Source: Ilyonectria destructans (taxonomy: Eukaryota > Ascomycota > Sordariomycetes > Hypocreales > Nectriaceae). From it: a DNA stretch of 64,000 nt. Each line of letters begins with the position of its first letter. Position 1 is the stretch's first letter. Both the position numbers and the translations under genes were made by a program. Location: the NCBI GenBank assembly GCA_020740775.1, contig JAHEWK010000004.1, positions 868,001 through 932,000 on the forward strand. The letters run 5' to 3'. The notes beneath the pieces were generated by a model that worked only from the letters and a program-made list of their open reading frames with translations, had not been told where the DNA came from and did no database searches. Positions 1 through 9,045 of the stretch are shown piece after piece.

Positions 1-1419
1 AAATATCTTTTCTTTGTAACTTGTACTCGACATTTTCTTTTACGCTGAGTATTGCCATTCGCACACACAGTTATATGCCCCAATGCCAAGAGATTTATCG
101 ATAACACATCCGAGATAACTTTTACAAAGTATGTTTAGTGAGACTATTCTTAGTATTTATCGTTCCTTATTCTTTTAACTTTTAATTAATTAATAAGTAA
201 TAAATCTACCCCTTAGCTGGTTAATATGCGCCAGACAAATCGATTCAGCTGAGTCTTACGTGAAATATTGCACAGCTGTGCGAAAGTCATACGTATGTGT
301 GCGAATAGTAAACCCAATCGCAAACGCGACAGTGGAATGGAGCTAGGTTACTATAGATATTGGAACAATAGAGTTAGCTAATAAATAATGACGATGTGCC
401 AATTCTGCATCATTGAAAGCTCACTCAATCCTTGCTTCCTTTGTACCTCTTGTGGAAGGCAGTGGTGAACGGAATCAGCTTTTCAAGATTGACCTAGTAA
501 GACTGAACAAGATCCATTAATCAGATCAAGCCAGTCACGTCGATGTTCTATGAGATCCGTCTCACATCGACCCGTTCAAGATTAGTCGAGCACGCTCTCG
601 AGGCGATTCCAGCAATAAAAACCCCGTGTATGAGAAAGGAAGCCATGCCGTTACTGGCAAGCTTTGCCGAAGATGCAGGGCACAGGGGCTCCCAAGTCAG
701 GGGTAATTTGTGAGCTGGGAGCTAGCGGGCGCGCTATTGAATTCGAGCATCAATTATGGAGTTCTGGGACAGCCCAGGATGTATTAAGTATTGACTCCAC
801 CTCAGGCGCTTCCAGGGCAAGTTGCGACGCTCAATTCTCCAGTGTTGCCGAATGGTAATGAGATGGCAGGCCGCAATAAATGCCCAAAGTGGAATAAAAA
901 AAAAGGGTCAAAATACCAGCCAAGGCGCAGCCTACATTTCATGAATAATGAAGGCTGGCTGGTCGTTGTAGGCAGCATCGCTGAAAGATCGGCTGCCTAA
1001 ACTTCCGACAAGAATTTATTAGACTCATTTATTAACCGACACCTACTTACTGTATCCGTCAACCGATAGTTTTAAGCTCCTTTCAGGCACGCCGTTACCA
1101 TGTCTTCCCGGCCTGTGGGCGTTCAATAGCTAGCCGGCGCAGACCTATTCCCGGCCTGGCGCTGTCCCCAAATGGTCCCAAGCGATGGAGGCCAAGAAGC
1201 TGGACGGCTCAATTGGGATAGCTGGGACCCTCATCTGTAGAGACTATTGCACACAAGCGCCGGTCAACACGACCATGATGCGAGCGCGTGCGGAGGGCGG
1301 AATGTTAGTGACGGGATGGCGTCTGGACGGGCTCTTCTTATATGAGGCCATGTCTACGGCACCGTTGCTCTTAGCTGTCGTTCCTCGTTTACTCCACCCG
1401 ACAGTCGTTCGTTTTCACG
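1..1419. other. AT-rich intergenic stretch
   Basis: The first about 650 bases are AT-rich with many stops in all frames. The rest is closer to average composition. The short open frames between 660 and 1600 have no recognisable protein signature and overlap each other. I see no gene, tRNA or repeat array here. The last few hundred bases would be the promoter of the secreted-protein gene starting at 1420. Confidence 0.5.
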
Positions 1420-2598
1420 ATGCGTTCTGCAGCAACTTTCGTGGTGTTGGCCCTCACGGGCGCCGTCGATCTCGTCGCGGCCGGTCTTTGCAAGCCGTCG
1501 GGGATTTCTTCTTCGAGCGGAATCATCGCCACCCCCACGGACGCCAGCGCGTCGTCCAGCACCACCCCGGCACCTCAGGTCGTTACGAATGAGGTTGTTA
1601 ATGGAAACTTTGCAGTGACCGACCCAGATACCCCCAGTGGAATCGCCGACTTCAATAGCGATGGAAACTGTCAACAAGTCCAAGGCCCGGGATACCAGGG
1701 CGGCGGTAGCACTGACACAGGCTGTGTCCGAATGAACTCGCAAACCCAGACAGTCGCCCCAGACAAGCGACAGGAGGTTGACTACAACGCCATGGTTGAG
1801 CAGCAACTCTCGGATTTAAGCAGTGGAAACTCCTACACTGTTCGCTTCTACTACGCCATCTTGAAGAACGACGTCGCGAACACCTGCCGAATCAATGCCT
1901 ACTACGGCAACGAACTATTCGGATCAACACCCTACTTCCCTGTGGTGGCTGAGATCACAGATGGAAACGTCGCGTGGCTCGAATTTATCGACCAGGCTGT
2001 AGCCCAGACAAGCAGTGGCTTCATCAGATTCGCCCTGACCTGTACCGATAGCGGCTCGGCCGAAATCTACATCGACCAGATCTTCGTCTCTGACAAAGTT
2101 GATCCCGACAGCATCAGTGGAGTCCAGCTATCATACATCTCTTCGCATATTGCCTCGTCAACTACAGTGCCTTCGAGTACGACCTCGTCAGCGATGTCTG
2201 CCACCGTCACTAGCTCTACCACATCCCGTACAACAACAACCATCACGTCGTCGTCATCGACCACGAGTACAGCCGCACCCAGTTCTACATGCGCCCTGAC
2301 CAACGGCGAGGGCTGCTCCTTAAATCCAAATGTTGATCCAACTGTCTCCTGCCAGACCACTGGTTTCCTCGCGCAGCCATCGCAGGCGATCTCCCCGCAA
2401 GTTTATCCATACCAGAACTCGCCCGAGCAGTGCGCGGCCGTATGTGCCCAGGTGGCTGGCTGTGATGCCTCCGCATATGATTCCAGGGCAAAATACTGCG
2501 TCTTCATCACCAACTCTCTTTCCAGTGCTGGGTTCGAGGAGTCCTCCAACGGCCTCGGCTGGAGCGACCAGGCTTGCTGGGATTGCCCTACCTGTTGA
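1420..2598 (+). CDS. Secreted protein with Ser/Thr-rich linker and C-terminal PAN/Apple-like domain
   Basis: Single-exon ORF of 392 residues from an ATG at 1420. Residues 1-21 form a hydrophobic signal peptide (MRSAATFVVLALTGAVDLVAA), so secretion is expected. Residues about 45-220 resemble the beta-rich, Cys-poor carbohydrate-binding-like modules of fungal surface proteins. A low-complexity Ser/Thr linker, probably O-glycosylated, follows at about 250-288. The last 100 residues carry evenly spaced cysteines (CALT, CSLN, CQTT, CAAVCAQ, CDASAYD, CVF, CWDCPTC), as in fungal PAN/Apple modules, which bind protein or carbohydrate. The stop comes directly after the last CPTC. This layout is common in ascomycete secretomes, and the ligand cannot be told from sequence. 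A role at the cell surface or in host or substrate contact is inference. Confidence 0.8.
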   Translation: MRSAATFVVLALTGAVDLVAAGLCKPSGISSSSGIIATPTDASASSSTTPAPQVVTNEVVNGNFAVTDPDTPSGIADFNSDGNCQQVQGPGYQGGGSTDTGCVRMNSQTQTVAPDKRQEVDYNAMVEQQLSDLSSGNSYTVRFYYAILKNDVANTCRINAYYGNELFGSTPYFPVVAEITDGNVAWLEFIDQAVAQTSSGFIRFALTCTDSGSAEIYIDQIFVSDKVDPDSISGVQLSYISSHIASSTTVPSSTTSSAMSATVTSSTTSRTTTTITSSSSTTSTAAPSSTCALTNGEGCSLNPNVDPTVSCQTTGFLAQPSQAISPQVYPYQNSPEQCAAVCAQVAGCDASAYDSRAKYCVFITNSLSSAGFEESSNGLGWSDQACWDCPTC

Positions 2599-3704
2599 GA
2601 TCGGTACGACATATAGATGAACTAATATGCTGGAATTGAAGACTTGTCTGAACGAAGGAGTGCCAAATTTAACATTGAGCTTGTGGCAACAACCAGCTCA
2701 TCCGGACTCTGTCGACATCGGTTTGGACAATGGCCAACCTAAAAATTGCGAATGGGACGTTGTAGTGAGGGCACCTCATGAAGACAAAGTTAGATCCTCT
2801 TTGCCGACAGATATGTGTCTCTGCTAAAGGATCGAAATGATACTACGATTGGTATTATTAAATGGACCCATGAGCGCAGATAGAACATGCTTTTTATGAA
2901 ATAGATATGAACTGCCATCGCGCTTATTACAAAATAGATATCTAGATTTTGACATTAGCCCATAATCAAACCTCGATCAATATTCTCCCCGTATAGTCTA
3001 TTCAGTATTCTTCGTACCGGGTTTTGTCAATGGACTCCGTTCAATTCAGTAACCTTTCCAGTTTTATCCAACCTGACAACCATTTTTAATGATCACTTCC
3101 ATACTCTTGGTTGAAATCCATTATATTATTAAAGATATGTATTGTTATTCATACACGTATACCAATAGTCTTGCCTAATCCTCAACCAAATCATATACCT
3201 AGCTTACATTCGCAGTTAAATGACATGGTGATGACCCTCACCTCCACCTTTGCTTTTGAAAATGATCTCTTCATCTCTTTTTGTTAAGAACTAAAGGTAT
3301 GAATATTCTTCAACTTTTAACTTTGGCAAATTTTGTCTCCTGTAATCTTAACAACCAAGCAGTGGGATTTCTTTGACGTTAGTAAGTCGCCAAACGGCCG
3401 GGCGAGTGGGATGAAGCACCATCGCAAACCACTTCCCTATGAACGAAGAATCGATGTCCCACCAAAAAGAGAAATAGGAACGTCAACCCTTCCCAAAAGA
3501 CTATGCATGAGTTGGTGGAGTTCATATTCGTCATCGGAACGCGATTCCCGATCGAGTAGGGGCTGACTGACCTGCATCTGTACCTTGCACCGACTCATCA
3601 GGTCTCTCCCCGAGAACGTAGTTTGAGGAACAAAAACAAAAACTTGGTATTTTCAAGTAACAACCATAACGCTAGTAAAGAATTTCGTGGCTACAGTGAA
3701 CAAA
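2599..3704. other. AT-rich intergenic stretch between secreted protein and transporter relic
   Basis: AT-rich sequence with dense stops. A short open frame at 3333-3566 (77 codons) has no recognisable features and no good start context, so I do not call it. No RNA gene or repeat array is visible. Confidence 0.4.
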
Positions 3705-4350
3705 ATGACTGTTCCCAACACGGCCCACGGCTAAGTCGAGGGTGACACGGAGCAAAACATGACTCTAGAGAACCAGGTCTAACCCAAGTTCCTAATCAAG
3801 GGTGGTTTAGACGACAGTTCCGAATTCAAACAAGATGGTGTCAAGTAGTTCAAGATTATAACTCAAGCCTGGTCACCAGCTATGATGTGGACGGTCTTTG
3901 CTCTATGCGTATCCTGGAAATATCTAAAGACTAGAAATGGGTAATGGCTGTTATTTCAGTCTCTACTTGGTTAGCTTCGTTGACACCCTCCTTTAATCGA
4001 TCCAAAGCATTCTTACGGCCTACATAACCTCGGCCTTCTCGAACCACGGCCTGTTGGCAGTCGTCATGGTTTTCGCCTCGATCTTCAGTGGTGTGTCAGC
4101 AAACTAGCCGTGGCCAAAATTATCGATATTCGCGGTCGCTGCGAGGGATTCATTGATATGGTTGTTCTTGCTTACTATTGGTGACTTTGCCGCGATTCTC
4201 ATCCCTTTTAACATTGCAGTTATAACTCCTCATGACTGGCCCACTGGCTATATCATTGCCATGATCATCGTGGGTTTCGTTTGTCTAGTAGCCTTTGGGC
4301 TCTGGGACTTAGAACTACGAGGAGAGCGTTTTACTACACATTTCCAGTAG
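3705..4350 (+). pseudogene. Relic of a siderophore-type MFS transporter, with RIP-like stop codons
   Basis: An ATG at 3705 opens a frame interrupted in phase by TAA at 3732, TAA at 3780 and TAG at 3846. All are explained by CAA or CAG having become TAA or TAG. After the third stop it reads KIITQAWSPAMMWTVFAL, like the first helix region of Sit/MirB-type siderophore-iron permeases. A second segment (about 3960-4095), broken by TAA at 3994, reads SIQSILTAYITSAFSNHGLL. After a frameshift comes KLAVAKIIDIRGRCEGF, the loop 2-3 motif of this family. Another frame change joins directly to a late-helix piece (ILIPFNIAVITPHDW, then GYIIAMIIVGFVCLVAFGLW) ending at 4350. The middle and C-terminal parts of a normal transporter of about 600 residues are missing. 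It cannot make a working permease. Family assignment is from remembered motifs. Confidence 0.72.
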
Positions 4351-4435
4351 TAAAATCACTCCGGCCATCATCCGGAGTACCCGAGAGAGTCGTGTTGCTT
4401 GGGCGGCCGTTTGCCACCAAATTTAGAGGTACGGG

Positions 4436-6225
4436 TTAAGTCTTAGCTTGGGCTGAGGAGGCCATAGGACGCCCTTGATTCTGTTGTCTATTGGAGGCAA
4501 GTCTCTCACGATGTTGTCTCCAGTTGTTCTTGAATCGATGCTGTCTCCTCAATTTTTGCACCTCGCGATCCAGACGTGCGTCAGCCGGTAGACAATTTAT
4601 TTGATCACGAATCAAATCACGCCGAACCATTTCCCTCTCGATGATCTCGTCGGTGCATGGGGGATCAGCATTCACTAACATACGTCAGCTCTACTCCCTC
4701 TCATGGACAGATCTTTGATGGACTTACTATCACGGTCAAAGCTGCCCTCCAGAGACTCGATGTTTTGAACTATCTCAGATAATCGAATGTTGTATATTCC
4801 CGAATTGCCCTTTAATGAATCCATATCGATTAAGAGGTCTTCGTATCGTGAAAATACGTCGTGCTCGTCAACAAGTGCACTGCTGAGGATCGCGCTGACT
4901 GGAAGGTTCTCAATCACATGAAAGTCACATAGTAAGGGCATATCTTCGAGGCGAAATTGCCACTGTAGGTCCTTAACAACACCATCAGTGAGAGTTTTGG
5001 ACCCATCAATAAACTCCATAAGATGCTGGTGGTTTGGACCGCGATGGACTTTCAGGCCATGCGCTCTGGCGAAAGCGCCAGAGACGGCCGTTATTTCCGA
5101 ACCCAAATCTGGGACGGCAAAGCAGTTGGAGCCGTTGAGGTAACCAGAAAGAAACTCCTGCTCCTCGCCAAACATGTTCAGGGGAATTCGAGTGCTGTTT
5201 GAGAACGCTCGTTTAAGACGATGTATATATTTGGTAAACGTCTTGGTCAGTTTGAGAAACTTTGACCCAAAAACCAGAGGGTAAGAGAAGTTTTCCAGAA
5301 CAACGCAAGAGAGCTCATATATTTTTTCTTCTTTGTTGAACTTGAAGAGCCCTCTAATATTTCCAGGTGAAAAGACTTTTTTTCCTGTGGGAAGGTGGAT
5401 GTCGCGTTGCGTCCCAGGCTCGGGTGTCAATCCCAAGGACCTCGCAAGGTCCATAGAAATGACGTTGACGCTAGAACCGGTGTCAACGTTAGCCTCAATC
5501 TGAACATCGTTGATTGTCCCGTCGATGCTGAACGTTCTTGCTTGAGGCGAAAACTTGGCCTTCCGAGCGTCGGTATCGACTGACTCATGCTGGAGGTTCA
5601 CCGAATCAGATTTCGGTACAGCGAGACACTCGATCACTGTTTTCATCATTTACTCGGAGTCATGTAGTTTCCTGAAAGCAATTGCTCTCTTTACGATTAA
5701 AAGAAATGCAAGATGATCATGGAGCCTGCCGGTAGTAGACGATTTGTCTGTTGCCTTGGTATACCCGAGTTGAGAAACGTCGCTTTCGTATTGCTCCAGA
5801 CAAAGTTTCATAGCATTCAAAACAACGACTTTCATGGTCTTTGTCTCTACCATCACCGGGCCAGCGTAAATTCCCTTAACATCGGCGAAAATTTGCCATT
5901 GAGAAATCGGCCTGATCTCTGGATAAATGAGTTGGGAGGGATGTATTGAAGATTGATTGGTTTCATTGTCTTCTACCCCTGTCAATGTTGTCCTATCGGC
6001 ACATTTCTCTGGAGATGTCCATGATGGCTTGAGGCTTAGCTAGGTGAGTCGGTCAGTCTCACACCCGTGCCAGAAGTCCTGGCCTCGGTCGGATTTGAAC
6101 CAACACTGTGTGCCAGCTATGACGCCCTCTTCTCGGAATAGTCTGGGCTTGGGATCTGTGATGGTCCGCAGGAAAGCGGTTATGGGCTGAAACTTCGTTA
6201 CTCCCGTATCCCCAAGACTTACCAA
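4436..6225 (-). pseudogene. Decayed fungal retropepsin-like (aspartic protease fold) gene
   Basis: One minus-strand frame runs from about 6225 to 4675, broken only by TAG at 6040-6042 and TAA at 5650-5652. Both are what CAG or CAA would become after C-to-T change. The largest piece (5649-4675, 324 codons) carries the retropepsin active-site segment VDTGSSVNVIS at its residues 55-65 and a following hydrophobic beta core. The upstream piece (5985-5653) supplies a helical N-terminal region. After TAG at 4675 a different frame (4681-4436) continues with a charged Arg/Glu-rich tail (EIIEREMVRRDLIRDQI), as seen at the ends of fungal retropepsin/ankyrin-type proteins. So there are two stops and one frameshift or an unrecognised intron. 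It could be a domesticated retroelement protease or a host gene. No reverse transcriptase or integrase is present nearby. Confidence 0.6.
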
Positions 6226-6595
6226 ATCACAATTGAGATTCGGAAGCCTACATATAACATATTAATAGCAACAGAGGCCACTTGAGACTATTCTAAATTA
6301 AAAGAGCCAAGCATAAATAATGGAATAGTCAGAAGCGTCCCTATCGAGACAAGTCGCAACAATTCGTGTTATTCTTCTATCTATATATTAATCCATAGCT
6401 CTAGCAACAGAAACAAAATGTTAACCAGGTCGGAGAAGCATGTTGTGTGTCAATCGGTTTGAAAGGATAAGCTTTATGGTCTTGTGGATATTACAACAAC
6501 ACATCCTATGTTGAAGAATGGATGTACGAAATTATAAATACATTAATGAATTAACCTTTGTAACATAATTAAGTTGGCCTTGTAACTCAGTCTAC
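6226..6595. other. AT-rich spacer
   Basis: About 370 AT-rich bases with stops in all frames, between the retropepsin relic and the homeobox gene. It probably includes the 3' untranslated region of the minus-strand homeobox gene. Nothing else is seen. Confidence 0.4.
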
Positions 6596-8425
6596 TCAAC
6601 ACCCATGATCCTCGACGTCATCAATACCACAACCACCCGTCCAGCTCTCCATAGTCAGTCCGGACCGAAAATGCAAAGCCAGATGATCCATCCTGTCTTC
6701 CCAGCTCTCCGTGGCCATCTGACAGAATCCACACCGGCTGTGGATGCTATCTTGCCGATGCTGAAGCAGGCTTAGGTCTGGCTTGAAGCCATCCCACTTC
6801 CGGCACCGGTGAAACTTGATTAGGTGCTGCCATAGATGGTCCTTGCGGGTAAATTTGCGCTCCGATACGGGTCTCTCGGCGCAGGTGTCAAATTCGTGCG
6901 ATTGAATATGATCATCGGTTGGCGAAGCGTGGCCGCAAAATACGCACTGGGGGTTGCTTTCGTTCATGCGCCAGACGAGGTAGGATTGATCAGGGGGCAC
7001 TGGAGTCGAGCAGACCCAAGAATCAAGACCCGGAAGATGGATGGATCTTTCATGCCGAACCCAGTCGTACTTCTTCTTATAGCTCTGGCGGCAGAATGTG
7101 CATTGAAAGGCTTGAAACTTTGTGCTTGTTGATCTTGAATTTGGTCGTCGGGAGAGTGTGGAGCCTTCACCAGCTGAGCTATTCGCAGAGCGCGAGATAA
7201 AAGCTGGTTCGATGGCAGACCTATTCGAGTAACAAGATGAAGCAGAGTTAGATGACATGTCGTTTAAGCTGTGTTTAGGATACAGCAACGAGTCTGCACT
7301 CGCGGAGGAGCCAGGGCGGTCCAAGAGGCTCATGTTGAAGTTTTCTGCAGAGCCATGACTGCTTGAGTGCGTAGAAAGGGCACTCTCGATAGCAGAAGCC
7401 GAGGCCGGGTCCTCCTCCGGGGGAGAGTTCCGCCATCGCTCCATTGGAGACATGCCTAATTGATGCGGCATCGGAGATCCCTGGAGAAATATTTTGGTAC
7501 CTTGGTTGCTCTGTGAGTGAGCGGATAGCCGATGTCGACGTCTAGTGTTGGCGAACCAGTTTACCACTTGACTCTTACTCAAGCCGGATTGCCCTGACAG
7601 AGCCACCTTTTCTTCCTCTGATGGATAGGGATGATCGATATGGTTGGCAAACCAATTCCTCAACACTCGCGTCTTCCGCACAGATCGCGTGTTAGTTCTC
7701 TTGCTCGACAGGGCAGATACCGACGTCCCCCTTGCTATCGGTTGACTAGATTGCCCCTCCTCCAGCAGCTCGAAGGAACTCCCTTGCTCGCTCACGCCGT
7801 GAAGGTGGCCGATCACAGGCCATGACGTCTCGAAAGCCGAGGGGTCGCGCTTTTCTCGGCCTGACAGACTGCATTCCCGAAACAAAGCAACGCAACTGGA
7901 GCATGATTTGGTGGGGTTGGGGTTGACTGAAGTCGTCTGGAGGATGAGACATTGGAGGCGACGGCGGCGGCAATGGGCGCAGGGAGCCAGGGGTCTGTAA
8001 GCGCCGCGTTTAATGAAGAATTCGTCGATAGCCGTCATGGGAGGATTTGGCGCGCTGGAATCCTCGTGTTTCGTTGTATCCATCTCCATCTCGCCACCAA
8101 GTTGGTCCAAGAATGAGAAGTCAGCGTCCTGCTGTGCTGAATCAACAGCTGTCTCCGCTGCAACGGCCTTGGCCTGTTCAAAGCTGGCCTGCCAGTCGAT
8201 ATTGGTCCTGTTCTGTGTGGAGTTTTCCGTGGCTAGAGTTGTCGTTGAATCAATTCCATGGATGACGTTGAAGGCGCCCAATTCACTCGACGGGCTGCGA
8301 GACTGAGGGATGATGTCGTCAGCCTCATCGTAGGGCACGGCCATTGCGGAGTCGTCCCCGACGGAGAACAACAGATCATCTAGCGACAAATCCATGGTGA
8401 ATTGGCGGGATGACGACGACTCCAT
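6596..8425 (-). CDS. Homeodomain transcription factor with Cys-rich cluster and C2H2 zinc fingers
   Basis: Intronless ORF. The frame stays open 60 codons further upstream, but I choose the ATG at 8425 (MESSSSRQFTMDLSLDD), giving 609 residues. The upstream part is not protein-like. Residues about 149-186 hold a Cys-rich basic cluster (CAHCRRRRLQC, then CSSC and a further Cys) that resembles a divergent fungal Zn cluster. Residues about 248-302 are a TALE/KN homeodomain: LRNWFANHIDHPYPSEEEK in helix 1 and the recognition helix VVNWFANTRRRHR with the diagnostic WFxNxRRR. Towards the C-terminus are C2H2-like fingers (FQCTFCRQSYKKKYDWVRHE; further C/H pairs including QCVFCGH and RCGFCQMATE). The combination predicts a nuclear DNA-binding regulator. 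Its targets are unknown. The start shares a 620-bp divergent upstream region with the lyase/M20 gene. Confidence 0.85.
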   Translation of the reverse strand: MESSSSRQFTMDLSLDDLLFSVGDDSAMAVPYDEADDIIPQSRSPSSELGAFNVIHGIDSTTTLATENSTQNRTNIDWQASFEQAKAVAAETAVDSAQQDADFSFLDQLGGEMEMDTTKHEDSSAPNPPMTAIDEFFIKRGAYRPLAPCAHCRRRRLQCLILQTTSVNPNPTKSCSSCVALFRECSLSGREKRDPSAFETSWPVIGHLHGVSEQGSSFELLEEGQSSQPIARGTSVSALSSKRTNTRSVRKTRVLRNWFANHIDHPYPSEEEKVALSGQSGLSKSQVVNWFANTRRRHRLSAHSQSNQGTKIFLQGSPMPHQLGMSPMERWRNSPPEEDPASASAIESALSTHSSSHGSAENFNMSLLDRPGSSASADSLLYPKHSLNDMSSNSASSCYSNRSAIEPAFISRSANSSAGEGSTLSRRPNSRSTSTKFQAFQCTFCRQSYKKKYDWVRHERSIHLPGLDSWVCSTPVPPDQSYLVWRMNESNPQCVFCGHASPTDDHIQSHEFDTCAERPVSERKFTRKDHLWQHLIKFHRCRKWDGFKPDLSLLQHRQDSIHSRCGFCQMATESWEDRMDHLALHFRSGLTMESWTGGCGIDDVEDHGC

Positions 8426-9045
8426 GATTGAATGCACAAAAGCGACCGGCAATGTATCGCAACAATTGCTGTGGAGTTTCTTAGATTCTTGTCTGACGAG
8501 TCGTGAGATACCTTTTTTCGGCTTAGTCACTTCCACTGAGTCACGATGCCACCCAATCGGCCAGTGGCCGGAACAAAGCAGCACCAGACAAATAGAAATA
8601 GGCATAGTCGCAATGCAGGTGTCAATTCGTTCCGTCTTCCTTTTTTATTCTGTCGCTGAACATGTTAAGTAAGTGTTCTATGAGGTAATAATAAGCTAAC
8701 AACTCGTTGTTAGTGGTTGGGTGGATCACGACCGCCAGACGACAAAACCGCTCGTGTACGCAGAAGGCGCATCGCCATATTACAGATTGACAAGTAGCCC
8801 CGCATTGCGCCAAGTAAATAATTGTTATAAAATCCCAGCAGATGAGCTGGTTTTTGTCATCTTGGAAACCTGGTTCTATTTCAAGAAAAGTGAAGGAACG
8901 TCGAGGTGCATTATTACCAGAAAGATTGGCCAAACCTCGAACAGAGAGCATTGAGATAAACACCTGGGATACACCATCTACAAACAACGAGATCAGCATC
9001 ATTCTTCAAAATTCCATTCTTTGTTAGGTCTTTTTTCTTTTCACC
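8426..9045. promoter_or_regulatory. Divergent intergenic region between homeobox gene and lyase/M20 gene
   Basis: 620 bases separate the two divergent start codons (8425 minus and 9046 plus), so both promoters must lie here. The plus start has a favourable fungal context (TTTCACCATGGCC) after a pyrimidine-rich leader at about 9015-9042. I did not find a convincing TATA box. Open frames here are short and overlap each other. Confidence 0.5.

Noticed and set aside
6088..6104. T-arm-like sequence GTTGG-TTCAAAT-CCGAC on the minus strand
   Set aside because: The adjoining bases do not form an acceptor stem, D arm or anticodon arm, and there is no A-box at the right distance. It also lies in the frame of the retropepsin relic.
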